A DNA stretch of 41,347 bases from Microcaldota archaeon (GTDB taxonomy: Archaea > Micrarchaeota > Micrarchaeia > Micrarchaeales > CABMGC01). The stretch is from assembly GCA_021850625.1 (NCBI GenBank), contig JAJZLJ010000011.1, positions 1-41,347 of the forward strand, written 5' to 3'. The notes below the pieces were generated by a model. That model saw only the letters and a program-made list of their open reading frames with translations. It was not told the DNA's origin and searched no databases. The stretch's first letter is position 1. Each line of letters begins with the position of its first letter. The position numbers and the translations under genes were made by a program. Below are positions 1 through 8,595 of this stretch, piece after piece.

Positions 1-94
1 GATAGTATTACGAAAAAAAGAATATTAAAGTTATAGGTAAGTACGTATTATTTCCTTTAATTTATAAATAGCGTGGGATTTCCCGCTCACGTTG

Positions 95-116
95 TTAAAT
101 AACTTAAATTATTTAA
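95..116 (-). terminator. AT-only inverted repeat at the 3' end of the first gene
   Basis: An 8-bp perfect inverted repeat (95-102 against 109-116, six-base loop) overlaps the stop codon of the leftward gene at 109-510. It could mark the transcript end. It consists only of A, T and one C in the loop, so the hairpin is weak, and chance is possible in such AT-rich DNA. Confidence 0.3.
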
Positions 117-510
117 GAAGATTAAGATTGCCATTCAATATGACTGGCTGCATCGCTAATATCTCTTGTGTATAAGCTATATCAGGAACAGCATATAGGC
201 AAAACAATTTCTTATTCAACACAAATCCAAATCCCATCTCTAGAAAAGTGTTTCCTCCAATATATCCTACTATGCCTTTCTTTTCTGGATTTACTACAAG
301 AATTGCATCGCAGTTCTTTATCTTCTCATAGTAACTTCTTATCAGATCATACTTGATCTTATCGCTTGTCTGCTCAGATATACTACGCAGATCCTCATTC
401 TTCATGCCTTCTGGAATAATGACTTCATGCCCTTTAGCTACCAAGATATCTCTAGCTTTGAATATCTCTTCAGCTGCACTACTTACTGAGCCACAGATAA
501 TTATTTTCAT
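109..510 (-). CDS. nucleoside 2-deoxyribosyltransferase-like protein
   Basis: A 133-residue soluble protein with a Rossmann-like start (MKIIICGSVSS), a central strand CDAILVVN (67-74) and the motif GGNTFLEMG (85-93). A GG-x-x-x-x-E-x-G pattern is typical of the nucleoside 2-deoxyribosyltransferase fold, where the glutamate (here E91) is the nucleophile that takes the deoxyribosyl group from a nucleoside. Many small archaeal and bacterial members of this family have no proven substrate, so a role in nucleotide salvage or clean-up is an inference. The gene lies downstream of tRNA-Val. The 80-base gap between them contains an AT-rich TATA-like stretch, so it probably has its own promoter. Confidence 0.7.
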   Translation of the reverse strand: MKIIICGSVSSAAEEIFKARDILVAKGHEVIIPEGMKNEDLRSISEQTSDKIKYDLIRSYYEKIKNCDAILVVNPEKKGIVGYIGGNTFLEMGFGFVLNKKLFCLYAVPDIAYTQEILAMQPVILNGNLNLLK

Positions 511-591
511 AAAGTCATCTAAGATATAATTGATTATAATAGTTTAAATGATATGGTGTCTTTACAGCTTTGAATTTTGTAAAGTACTTCA

Positions 592-662
592 TGGAGGCAC
601 AGGGAATCGAACCCAGACCTTCACCGTGTAAAGGTGACGTCCTACCACTAGACTATGCCTCC
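592..662 (-). tRNA. tRNA-Val (anticodon UAC)
   Basis: A full cloverleaf can be drawn on the minus strand. The acceptor stem pairs GGAGGCA (656-662) with TGCCTCC (593-599), with discriminator A at 592. The D arm is GTCT/GGAC, and the anticodon stem TCACC/GGTGA encloses the loop TTTACAC, giving anticodon UAC for valine. The T arm is CTGGG-TTCGATT-CCCTG and has one U-U mismatch at the second pair. No intron is present and the 3' CCA is not encoded (the next bases read TGA), so CCA must be added after transcription. The mature 5' end lies only two bases after the stop codon of the upstream aminotransferase gene, which suggests the tRNA is cut out of the protein-coding transcript. Confidence 0.95.
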
Positions 663-664
663 AG

Positions 665-1879
665 TTATTTTTTATGCCTTTTGCAGAACCTTTCAATACG
701 AGAAAATGCTTCTGTTATTTTCTCCTCGCTTGGAAGTGTGACCATTCTTATAAAGCCAGGCATTCCAAAACCAGATCCTCGTATAACCTGAAGATACTCT
801 TCTTTTAAGAGAAGCTCTACAAAATCCTTATCTGTATTAATCTTTAAAATATTTAAGTCTATTTGAGGAAAGAGGTAAAACGCAGATGTGGGTTTTACAG
901 CTTTTAAAAACTCACTTTCTTGGGATAGTTTGTATGAAAGAGAGGATCTTTTCTCTACTTTGTCTATAAAATCTTTAAGTGCTTTTTTATGTTCTTCTTT
1001 GTTGCTTATTCCCTCTGCAACTGCGTATTGTGAAGGAGTGTTTGCCGAAAGCCTTGAGTTGGACAATATTGAGATTGAGTTCCTTAATGAAATTGATTTT
1101 TTATCATTTTCAGGTGTTATGCAAAAACCTATTCTAAAGCCAGTAGCTATTAAATTCTTTGATGCGCCGTTTAATATCATATGAGGCACTCCTTTTGCCA
1201 ATGAAGAAACGCTGGTGAATTTTATACCTTTATAAAGAATCTCATCGTATATCTCATCTGATATCAAAAAAATGTCGTTGTCCTTTGCTATTTCAACTAC
1301 CTCTTTTAATGATTTTTCAGATGGAACTGTACCAGTAGGATTATTAGGATTTGTTACAAGAATATATTTTGGCTTGTTTTTTCCTGCATTTTTTATCTTT
1401 TCTTTTAGACTTTCAGTATCTATATTCCAGTTGTTTGAAAAATCATGAAATGTTAATATTGGTTTTCCCCCTTCCATAAGTATGTAAGGCAAGTACTGCG
1501 TGAAGAAAGGTGCTATTATAACAGCAGTTGTATTTTTCTCTATCAAAGACATGTTTATGAACTGCAGTGCCTCACTAACGCCTTGTGTTATCTGAACTAT
1601 ATCTGAGGTATACTCTACATTGTATAGGTCTTTGTATCGCGATGCTACTGCTGATCGTAAGCCTTCATTTCCTTTCCAATCGGAGTATGCAGTTTTATGA
1701 TTTTCTAATGCCAGTTTATATGCAGAAAGTATATACTCGGGAGTTTTGAAGTATGCCGCAGGATCACCTATACTGAATCTAAGTATTTGGTTTCCTTTCT
1801 TTTCTAGCTGTTCTGCTATCTGTGAAGTCTCGGCTATAGGATTCTCAACCATACTTATTTTATCTAAAACAAATGACAT
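665..1879 (-). CDS. class I/II PLP-dependent aminotransferase (aspartate/alanine type)
   Basis: A 404-residue cytosolic fold-type I aminotransferase that moves an amino group between an amino acid and a 2-oxoacid using pyridoxal phosphate. Visible motifs are NPNNPTG (177-183), SDEIYD (207-212, with the Asp and Tyr that contact the cofactor), the Schiff-base lysine K241 in NGASKN, and R249 in GFRIG for the phosphate. The C-terminal RGSGFGMPGFIRM segment carries the arginine expected to hold the substrate carboxylate. Length matches the archaeal AspC/AlaT group. The exact substrate cannot be read from the sequence. It begins five bases after dph6 and sits at the far end of the ATP synthase transcription block, directly followed by tRNA-Val. 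Confidence 0.9.
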   Translation of the reverse strand: MSFVLDKISMVENPIAETSQIAEQLEKKGNQILRFSIGDPAAYFKTPEYILSAYKLALENHKTAYSDWKGNEGLRSAVASRYKDLYNVEYTSDIVQITQGVSEALQFINMSLIEKNTTAVIIAPFFTQYLPYILMEGGKPILTFHDFSNNWNIDTESLKEKIKNAGKNKPKYILVTNPNNPTGTVPSEKSLKEVVEIAKDNDIFLISDEIYDEILYKGIKFTSVSSLAKGVPHMILNGASKNLIATGFRIGFCITPENDKKSISLRNSISILSNSRLSANTPSQYAVAEGISNKEEHKKALKDFIDKVEKRSSLSYKLSQESEFLKAVKPTSAFYLFPQIDLNILKINTDKDFVELLLKEEYLQVIRGSGFGMPGFIRMVTLPSEEKITEAFSRIERFCKRHKK

Positions 1880-1884
1880 TGAAT

Positions 1885-2553
1885 CTACTTATTTTCAAGA
1901 ACAGCATCAAGTATTTCAAATACTCCACGCTCTCCATTCCATTCTTTCTTTGAGTTTTTAATCACTATTTTTTTATTGAAAAGCGGTGCATCTAAAACAA
2001 AGCTTTCAGCTTCTCCGCCTTCGAATACAAGATTTATCCCATTCTTTTTATTTAATATAATGAGTTTTTTTATTAATTGTTCATCTATTCTTTTTCCTAG
2101 AAAAGTTTCATCTAAGCCTTCAGCTGCTACCGCAGTCATTATTACATTAAAGTTTTCAGACAATTCGGTTAGTTCTGATATTGGATCTATATGCCATAAT
2201 GGAGCTATATTTTCTATGCCATGTTTGTCGGTTATTGCCTTTATTCTATCAGCTTGATATTTACTATATGTTGCTCCGGTTACAAGAAGTTTTACATTAT
2301 TCTTCAAAAGAGCAGTCTCCAAATCAGAAAGCTCCTCCTCTTTTTTGCCCTCGGTTTCTATAAAAACCTGCGGTATGCCAAGCGCTTGCGACTGTAGAGA
2401 GGTCTTTGATGCGTTGGGATAATGAAACATATAACTGAATTTATTTTTAGATAAAAATGTTATAAGAAGATCTATTTTTATTCCTTTAGTCATAACTTTA
2501 TGCAATGCTAATGTGGAATCTTTTCCACCACTAAAAAGGCACGCGTTGCTCAT
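1885..2553 (-). CDS. dph6: diphthine--ammonia ligase (Dph6-type ATP pyrophosphatase)
   Basis: A 222-residue protein of the COG2102 PP-loop ATPase family. The PP-loop SGGKDS is at 8-13. The family signatures GLDETFLGKRID (near 146-157) and FEGGEAESFVLDAP in the C-terminal half are present. Known members carry out the last step of diphthamide synthesis, the ATP-dependent amidation of diphthine on elongation factor 2. Its ATG overlaps the TGA of the ATP synthase D gene in an ATGA junction (2550-2553), so it is translationally coupled to the ATP synthase operon. Nothing metabolic obviously links the two, so the link is probably shared expression. Confidence 0.88.
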   Translation of the reverse strand: MSNACLFSGGKDSTLALHKVMTKGIKIDLLITFLSKNKFSYMFHYPNASKTSLQSQALGIPQVFIETEGKKEEELSDLETALLKNNVKLLVTGATYSKYQADRIKAITDKHGIENIAPLWHIDPISELTELSENFNVIMTAVAAEGLDETFLGKRIDEQLIKKLIILNKKNGINLVFEGGEAESFVLDAPLFNKKIVIKNSKKEWNGERGVFEILDAVLENK

Positions 2554-3170
2554 TGCTCTTCCCTCGAGAGTCTTTTCTTTACGTGCTTTAGTGCAGAAAA
2601 TGTATCTCTATCAAGCTCCTCTAAACGCATCGAGATATACTTAGCCTGCGAGTTTAGCCTTGGTATTACTATATAATCAAGCGCATTTACTCGTCTTTTT
2701 GTTTTTTCAACCTCAAGGACAAGACGCTTTAGCCCTTGTTCCCTTTGTGCAACATCAAGAACTGTAGTTATTACCTCATTAAAAGAGAGACTAATATCAG
2801 TTACTGCTGCACTTGAAGAGAGGATAGTTGTATCTTTTTTATTCTGATCCTCGCGCGAGGTCTCTGGAATCTTTACACCCATTATATTCTTTATGGACAT
2901 TCCTATAGGATCAACCTCTGGCACATATACTGCAGCAGATTCAAGTTCGAAATTACCTACATATGCAGATGACATAGCTACTGTCCTATAAGCGCCTTGA
3001 AGTATTTTATATAGATGATCTCTATCTTTTCCTGACTCCTTCAATAATTTAAGAAATTCTAGTACCAGAGCCTCTCTTTTTTTCTTTAGAATCGAGTAAC
3101 CTTTAGTTGCAGTTCTTGTTCTGATGCGAGTTTGTATAAGATTTATCCTTGTTGGATTTACTCGTTCCAT
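2550..3170 (-). CDS. atpD: A-type ATP synthase subunit D (central stalk)
   Basis: A 206-residue subunit whose long antiparallel coiled coil forms the rotor axle inside the A3B3 head. The family start is clear: PTR near residue 6 and the basic G-x-x-x-L-K-K-K-R-E-A-L segment near 24-35. The C-terminal helix ends in a basic tail. It is the last ATP synthase gene of the leftward operon, starting four bases after the B gene stops, and its stop overlaps the dph6 start. Length is usual for archaeal D. Confidence 0.95.
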   Translation of the reverse strand: MERVNPTRINLIQTRIRTRTATKGYSILKKKREALVLEFLKLLKESGKDRDHLYKILQGAYRTVAMSSAYVGNFELESAAVYVPEVDPIGMSIKNIMGVKIPETSREDQNKKDTTILSSSAAVTDISLSFNEVITTVLDVAQREQGLKRLVLEVEKTKRRVNALDYIVIPRLNSQAKYISMRLEELDRDTFSALKHVKKRLSREEQ

Positions 3171-3174
3171 TTCT

Positions 3175-4560
3175 CTACGCCTGCTTTTTAGTATAGTATT
3201 TTTTTATGTATTCCTCCTTTATTCTTGAAAGTTCAGATTCAGGAAGTGCAGATAGTAGTTCCCATCCTATCTCAAGTGTGCGTTCTATAGAGCGGTTTTC
3301 GTCAAAACCTTGTTTTATAAATTTATTTTCAAAGTTCTCCCCGAAATTTAGATATCTTTTATCTATTTCACTTAACGCCTCTGCTCCAACTATAGAGCTT
3401 AGGTTTTTTGCATCCTGGGCTCTAGCATATGCTCCGAATAATTGATCTGATACACCTTTATGATCCTCTCTTGTTTTTCCAGAGCCTACCCCATTCCCCA
3501 TAAGTCTTGAAAGTGAACCTATAGGATTAATAGGAGGATATATGCCTTTGTTGTATAGCTGCCTGCTCAAAAAGATCTGGCCCTCAGTTATATAGCCAGT
3601 GAGGTCTGGTATAGGATGAGTAACGTCGTCGCTTGGCATCGTAAGTATGTCCAATTGAGTTATGCTTCCTTTCTTTCCTCTTAAAACTCCTGCACGCTCG
3701 TATATGCTTGCAAAGTCAGTATACATGTATCCAGGATATCCTCTTCTTCCAGGAACCTCCTCTCTTGCACTTGAAAGTTCTCTTAACGCCTCTGCATAAT
3801 TTGTCATGTCATTTAATATAACAAGAACATGCATTCCTTTTTCATATGCCAAATACTCTGCAGTAGTAAGTGCAAGTCTTGGCGTGAGTATTCTTTCTAT
3901 GCTAGGATCATCTGCGAGATTTATAAAGGCTACTGTTCTGCTTAAAGCGCCTGTTCTTCTGAATTCATTTGTGAAATACTCTGCATCGTCATAGGTTATT
4001 CCTATTCCTGCAAAAACGACAGCAAAGCTCTCGCTTTTATTTTTTACCTTTGCCTGTCTTGTTATCTGCGCAGCTAGTTGATTATGCGGAAGACCCGAAC
4101 CTGAAAAGATAGGAAGTTTTTGTCCTCTTACCAAGGTATTCATGCCGTCTATTGTTGAGATTCCTGTTTCTATGAAATCGCTTGGATATGATCTTGAAAC
4201 TGGATTTATTGGAAAACCATTTATATCTCTTTTTTCCTTTCCAGCTATACCTGCAGCACCATCGCGTGGATGACCCTGACCATCAAAGATCCTACCTAGC
4301 ATTGAGTCACTAACACCTATATTGAAGGTTTCTCCTAGAAAACTTACAGAGGTTTTATCGAGATTTATGCCGCTTGTAGATCCGAATACCTGCACTATTG
4401 CCTTGCCTTCGCTGGTGTCTAAAACCTGGCCCAATCTATACTCGCCATTTTGCATTCTAATTCTTACTATTTCATTGTATGATGCAGCACGTACCTTTCC
4501 AACCACAACCAAAGGCCCAGCAACATTTTCAATTGTTTTATATTCTATATCAAACTTCAT
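3175..4560 (-). CDS. atpB: A-type ATP synthase subunit B (non-catalytic head subunit)
   Basis: A 461-residue regulatory head subunit. It keeps the N-terminal barrel, the [14 protein letters not shown] segment (about 153-166) that replaces a classical P-loop in B subunits, and the ERAG...GSIT region that feeds the neighbouring catalytic site. The missing Walker A lysine is normal for this subunit and does not mean decay. Its ATG follows the A-subunit TAA directly and is preceded by AGGTGA, a strong match to the archaeal ribosome-binding site. Confidence 0.97.
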   Translation of the reverse strand: MKFDIEYKTIENVAGPLVVVGKVRAASYNEIVRIRMQNGEYRLGQVLDTSEGKAIVQVFGSTSGINLDKTSVSFLGETFNIGVSDSMLGRIFDGQGHPRDGAAGIAGKEKRDINGFPINPVSRSYPSDFIETGISTIDGMNTLVRGQKLPIFSGSGLPHNQLAAQITRQAKVKNKSESFAVVFAGIGITYDDAEYFTNEFRRTGALSRTVAFINLADDPSIERILTPRLALTTAEYLAYEKGMHVLVILNDMTNYAEALRELSSAREEVPGRRGYPGYMYTDFASIYERAGVLRGKKGSITQLDILTMPSDDVTHPIPDLTGYITEGQIFLSRQLYNKGIYPPINPIGSLSRLMGNGVGSGKTREDHKGVSDQLFGAYARAQDAKNLSSIVGAEALSEIDKRYLNFGENFENKFIKQGFDENRSIERTLEIGWELLSALPESELSRIKEEYIKKYYTKKQA

Positions 4561-6354
4561 TTAATTCACCTTTTGTTTTTCCTGTTTTAGTTCACTGCCT
4601 AGCTCATCTTTTTCTAATGCATTAAACTCAGCAGAGATGCCAAGTGTTGTTTTTTTGAGTGCAGCCCCAAAGTCCTGTTCTTTTACAGTCTTAAGCCTTG
4701 AGATATCGGTTCTTATCTTCATTGCGGCTATCTTCTCCACCTTAACACCATTAGAAACTGCCTTTGATGCTAGTTTTGAAAAAAGAAGCATTGCATTTAA
4801 CATGCCTGCCTGTTTCTTCATTGTCGTGTACGCATCTATCTCGTCATAAGCATTCTGCCTTAGATAATCCTCCCTCAGCATTCTTCCTATTATTAAAACT
4901 ATGCGCTCAGATTCTGGAAGTGCATCCTCTCCTACAAGCTGGACTATGTCCTTTAACTCCGACTCTCTTTGTAGAAGCTGCATAGCCTGCTTTTTATCCG
5001 AAACAAATTCTTCGCCTACATTTTTTATATACCATGGCTCGAGAATATCTAGATATAGTGAATAACTGTTAAGCCAGTTTATTGATGGAAAGTGCTTTGA
5101 GCTTGCTAACGACGCATCAAGCGACCAGAAGGTCTTTACCACTCTTAATGTTCCCTGTGAAACAGGCTCAGAGATGTCTCCTCCAGGAGGAGAGACAGCA
5201 CCTATAAGTGTTATAGAACCTCTTTTGCCTCCTAAACTCTCGACGCTTCCACTTCTTTCATAATACTCTGCAAGCCTTTTTGAGAGATATGCAGGATATC
5301 CTTCCTCTCCAGGCATCTCCTCTAATCTTGCAGAGATCTCTCGCATAGCCTCTGCCCACCTTGAGGTAGAGTCTGCCATTATCGAGATATTGTAACCCAT
5401 GTCGCGAATATACTCGGCTATAGTTATTCCAGTATATATGCTTGCTTCTCTTGCAGCTACAGGCATATTGCTTGTGTTTGCAATAAGGATTGTTCTTTCC
5501 ATAAGAGGCCTTGCTGTTTTAGGATCCTTAAGTTCTGGAAATTCTGAGAGTATCTCAGTCATTTCATTGCCACGCTCTCCGCAGCCTATATATACAACTA
5601 CATCGCTGTCAGAGTACTTTGCAAGGCTATGCTGAATTACTGTTTTTCCAGCTCCGAAAGGTCCTGGAACAGCCGCCGTTCCACCCTTTGCTATAGGGAA
5701 TAATGTATCGATTACACGTTGACCAGTAACTAGTGGCTCTTCTGACTTAAACTTTCTTTTTATCTTTGATGCATACCTAACTGAACGGCGCTGCATCATA
5801 GTTATTGGACTCTTCTTTCCATTATTATCAAGCTCTGCTATCTTTTCTTCTATTGTAAAGCTTCCGCTTTTTATCATTGAGAGTTTGCCTTTTGCTCCTT
5901 TTGGCAGCAATATATAATGTTTAAAGGTTGGTGTTTCCTGAACAAAACCGAGTATCATGCCTTCATGCACTTGCATGCCTTTTTTAATATTTTTTTCTGG
6001 AGTGAAATGCCATTTCTTTTTTCGATCTAGCGCAAAGGCTTCTATTCCTTTTCCTATAAAACTGCCGCTCTTTTTTTCAAGTGTTTCTAGAGGACGTTGT
6101 ATTCCATCATAAATCATTCCAAGAAGACCAGGACCAAGTTCTACAGACAAAGGTAATGAAGTGGTCTCTACAGGCTCTCCAGGTCTTAGGCCAGTGGTAT
6201 CTTCATATACTTGTATTACTGCATTGTCGCCCCTTAGTTGAATTATCTCGCCTATCAACCTTGATTTGCCAACCTTTACCACGTCATACATATTGCTTCC
6301 AAGCATCTCCTTTGCTATTACCAAAGGTCCTGATATTCTTTTTATAAGTCCCAT
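4561..6354 (-). CDS. atpA: A-type ATP synthase subunit A (catalytic)
   Basis: The catalytic nucleotide-binding subunit, 597 residues from the chosen ATG. The P-loop GPFGAGKT lies at 231-238, followed by GCGERGNE with the catalytic glutamate region. The archaeal bulge domain (about 110-190) is present and there is no intein. I chose ATG 6354 rather than the upstream TTG at 6366 because the ATG follows the F stop by one base, begins with the conserved [10 protein letters not shown] and has a GGTAG sequence just upstream. Together with B it forms the hexameric head that makes or splits ATP. Confidence 0.97.
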   Translation of the reverse strand: MGLIKRISGPLVIAKEMLGSNMYDVVKVGKSRLIGEIIQLRGDNAVIQVYEDTTGLRPGEPVETTSLPLSVELGPGLLGMIYDGIQRPLETLEKKSGSFIGKGIEAFALDRKKKWHFTPEKNIKKGMQVHEGMILGFVQETPTFKHYILLPKGAKGKLSMIKSGSFTIEEKIAELDNNGKKSPITMMQRRSVRYASKIKRKFKSEEPLVTGQRVIDTLFPIAKGGTAAVPGPFGAGKTVIQHSLAKYSDSDVVVYIGCGERGNEMTEILSEFPELKDPKTARPLMERTILIANTSNMPVAAREASIYTGITIAEYIRDMGYNISIMADSTSRWAEAMREISARLEEMPGEEGYPAYLSKRLAEYYERSGSVESLGGKRGSITLIGAVSPPGGDISEPVSQGTLRVVKTFWSLDASLASSKHFPSINWLNSYSLYLDILEPWYIKNVGEEFVSDKKQAMQLLQRESELKDIVQLVGEDALPESERIVLIIGRMLREDYLRQNAYDEIDAYTTMKKQAGMLNAMLLFSKLASKAVSNGVKVEKIAAMKIRTDISRLKTVKEQDFGAALKKTTLGISAEFNALEKDELGSELKQEKQKVN

Positions 6355-6355
6355 A

Positions 6356-6715
6356 TTAACTACCAATTGTTTTGCTTATATCTATTCCTATTGCTCTGAG
6401 AATAAGCTTTCTAAGTGTATCTGGAGTGTACTCAGAACCATAGTCTGGTACCTCTATGAAGATAGGCATTATACTCGTATCTATAGCATTTAATATTTTC
6501 CTATCTTTAATACCCTTAGATATTCTCGAAGAGATAATTATTATTCCTATTTCTGGCCTTTCCATAAGTGAACGGATTGCAGCTTCGCCTTCCTGAACTG
6601 TTTCTACTGTGAATGAGTCATGTACTCCTGCAAGCTTGAAGCCTAGCGAAAGTTCCTCGCCACCAACAAGCGCAATCTTAAAATTTTTATAATTTTTATT
6701 TATGCTCCCTTCCAA
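6356..6715 (-). CDS. atpF: A-type ATP synthase subunit F
   Basis: A 119-residue central-stalk subunit. The N-terminal fold [19 protein letters not shown] is characteristic of F, where a Rossmann-like domain ends with a mobile C-terminal helix. The only usable start upstream of this conserved core is a TTG at 6715, which overlaps the end of the C gene by 16 bases, so translational coupling is likely. It binds subunit D in the rotor. Confidence 0.88.
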   Translation of the reverse strand: MEGSINKNYKNFKIALVGGEELSLGFKLAGVHDSFTVETVQEGEAAIRSLMERPEIGIIIISSRISKGIKDRKILNAIDTSIMPIFIEVPDYGSEYTPDTLRKLILRAIGIDISKTIGS

Positions 6716-7770
6716 ATCATCAGCTCAGAAAGCTCATCTTTAGTGAGTCCGTACTCCTTTCCTTTAATTAATATCCTCAAGGTTGATACCTCTATCTCTT
6801 TAAGATATACATAAGAGATTATCGAGGTTAAACACAGAACGCTTTGTGTTATTGCCTTTTTTGACATGTTAAATATGGCATTTTTCATAGCAACTTCAAA
6901 AGAAAGCAGCCTTTTATTTTTTTTGTAAAGTGCAGCTGCGCCTTTTAAATCAAAAACAGTTATTTTTGAAGATAACGCTTCTATTGAATCTGAAGAGTCG
7001 TATACCTTACGCAGAGCCTCCAGATCCATATAGCCGCGAGATATTATATTTTCTTGAAATGAATTAAAGGTTTTATTCTTTGACTTTGCTAGTATTAAGG
7101 TAAGTATATTTCTTGAGTCTATCTCTTTGCGCAGTATTCGAGTAGCGCGTTCTTTCCTATCGAATAAAAGAGCTATTGTCTTTTCAAGAAGCTTATAGTA
7201 GCTAATATCCATTGCGGAGATAGCAGAGTAGATATTTTTATTAGCGAGATAAGACTTTTCTGCAACATTAATAAGCTTTGAATAGTGAGGCGATTTTTTG
7301 GATAGATGCTGAAACATTTTTTCGAGGTTGTCTTCTTTTAATGCTTCTTTTAATATTAGATGATTAAACTCTCCATAGTCTATTACATATCTTGAGATTT
7401 GTTCATAAGGCAGATTGCGCCCCTTTGCTTCTATTGCTAATCGCAGATTATGAAGATCCCAACGCCCTATTATGCTCAGTATTATTGATTTATCTTCTGG
7501 TGGAGTAATTTTTAATAATATGATTATATGCTCTGCGAGGTTTTTACTCAGCGCAAAATCTATGAGGGATTGTTTTATACTTATACCGCCAAAATCGGAG
7601 AGTGATTTTGAGTAATCGGTTTGCATTAGCGTAGAAAGAATAGTTGAGTTGTCCTTAGATGAAAGTATGGTTGCCATCTGCGATTCTTTTATCAAAAAGA
7701 ACTCCATGCTCTTTACTCTTGTATTGGAATAAGCGTACTTTGTAGACAGTCCGTACACACAAACACCCAT
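6700..7770 (-). CDS. atpC: A-type ATP synthase subunit C (rotor collar)
   Basis: A 356-residue funnel-shaped subunit (homologous to V-ATPase d) that joins the central stalk to the membrane c-ring. The start fits the family: YGLSTKYAYSNTRVKSME is the usual Y-x-N-x-R-V-K-x-M beginning. The ATG at 7770 shares its first base with the TGA of subunit E (TGATG), so I prefer it to the TTG one codon upstream. It is entirely helical in composition and has no membrane segment. Confidence 0.9.
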   Translation of the reverse strand: MGVCVYGLSTKYAYSNTRVKSMEFFLIKESQMATILSSKDNSTILSTLMQTDYSKSLSDFGGISIKQSLIDFALSKNLAEHIIILLKITPPEDKSIILSIIGRWDLHNLRLAIEAKGRNLPYEQISRYVIDYGEFNHLILKEALKEDNLEKMFQHLSKKSPHYSKLINVAEKSYLANKNIYSAISAMDISYYKLLEKTIALLFDRKERATRILRKEIDSRNILTLILAKSKNKTFNSFQENIISRGYMDLEALRKVYDSSDSIEALSSKITVFDLKGAAALYKKNKRLLSFEVAMKNAIFNMSKKAITQSVLCLTSIISYVYLKEIEVSTLRILIKGKEYGLTKDELSELMIWKGA

Positions 7771-8330
7771 CAATCCCCAAAAACAATATGCATCATTATA
7801 TTTCTAAGACGCTCAAGTTCAGAGTCTACAATTTCCGAAGGTTGTGCGTTTAAGCTTATACTGCCGTCATTAGTGTACATTAAAACGCCGACCATATTCT
7901 TAGAGGTTACTTTGTTTCCAAAGCCAGTCAATGACTCAAGATTCTTTTTGTTTGACTCTATAGTTGATGCTGCTTTATCCGCAATTGAGGAGAAGGAGCT
8001 TACTGCTTTTGAGACTAGCTCTTTTTCATGCTTTGAGGATAATTGTTTTATGGCCTCATTTCGCATATGAGGTAAATTTTTTGAAATTAACTCCTCTTTT
8101 GCAGAGGAAAGTATAGAAGCTATCTCTACCTCTATCTCTGCATTTGTTTCAGCGAGCATTCGCGCAGCGGTTATTCTTGCTGTTTCCCTTGCAGTTCTTA
8201 ATGTCTCATCGCAGCTTTTCTTAGCTGATATAATCATATCATTGCTAGCCTTGAGGGCTGCTTGACGCTCGCCCTCAAGATATTTCCTTGAGCTCTGTTC
8301 TATACTTTGCTTTATTTCTAACAGACCCAT
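7770..8330 (-). CDS. atpE: A-type ATP synthase subunit E (peripheral stalk)
   Basis: A 186-residue subunit with an N-terminal coiled coil rich in Ala, Glu and Lys (about 1-100) and a globular C-terminal half. With subunit H it forms the peripheral stalks that hold the head still. It starts with ATG 11 bases after the K stop, preceded by GGTG. Sequence conservation in this family is low, so the call rests on composition, length and its operon position between K and C. Confidence 0.88.
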   Translation of the reverse strand: MGLLEIKQSIEQSSRKYLEGERQAALKASNDMIISAKKSCDETLRTARETARITAARMLAETNAEIEVEIASILSSAKEELISKNLPHMRNEAIKQLSSKHEKELVSKAVSSFSSIADKAASTIESNKKNLESLTGFGNKVTSKNMVGVLMYTNDGSISLNAQPSEIVDSELERLRNIMMHIVFGD

Positions 8331-8341
8331 TTATCGCACCG

Positions 8342-8578
8342 TCAGATTATTCCTGCTGACAAAGCTATTAGTATTGCTATTACGAATCCGAAGATTACCA
8401 ATGTTTCTGGTATTACAAGAAAAAGTATTACCTTTCCTATTTCTTCAGGTTTTTCTGCTAAAAGGCCCATGCCTGCGCTCCCTATTCCAGCCTGTGCTAT
8501 ACCAGTTCCTAAAGCTCCTCCAAATATTGCAATACCAGCCCCTATAGATGCTATTGCAACTTCCAATGTTATTGCCAT
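8342..8578 (-). CDS. atpK: A-type ATP synthase subunit K (membrane c-ring proteolipid)
   Basis: A 78-residue two-helix hairpin (about 5-30 and 48-75), the single-hairpin form rather than the fused forms of some archaea. The ion-carrying glutamate is E58 in LVIPETLVIFG. Q29 in the first helix (GIAQAGIG) and T59 beside the glutamate are the positions that supply sodium ligands in sodium-translocating rings, so sodium or mixed coupling is possible. The loop AEKPEEIGK contacts the central stalk. A GGTGA ribosome site lies just upstream of the ATG. Confidence 0.95.
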   Translation of the reverse strand: MAITLEVAIASIGAGIAIFGGALGTGIAQAGIGSAGMGLLAEKPEEIGKVILFLVIPETLVIFGFVIAILIALSAGII

Positions 8579-8595
8579 TTTTTCACCAATATTTT

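Noticed and set aside
61-91. TATA-like box followed by an imperfect hairpin on the plus strand, as a small RNA gene
   Set aside because: The stem is short and asymmetric, no frame or terminator follows, and the region is only about 30 bases, so support is too weak.
3175-4560. ATP synthase B subunit as a decayed ATPase because the Walker A lysine is missing
   Set aside because: Non-catalytic B subunits normally lack a classical P-loop; the rest of the protein is fully conserved.
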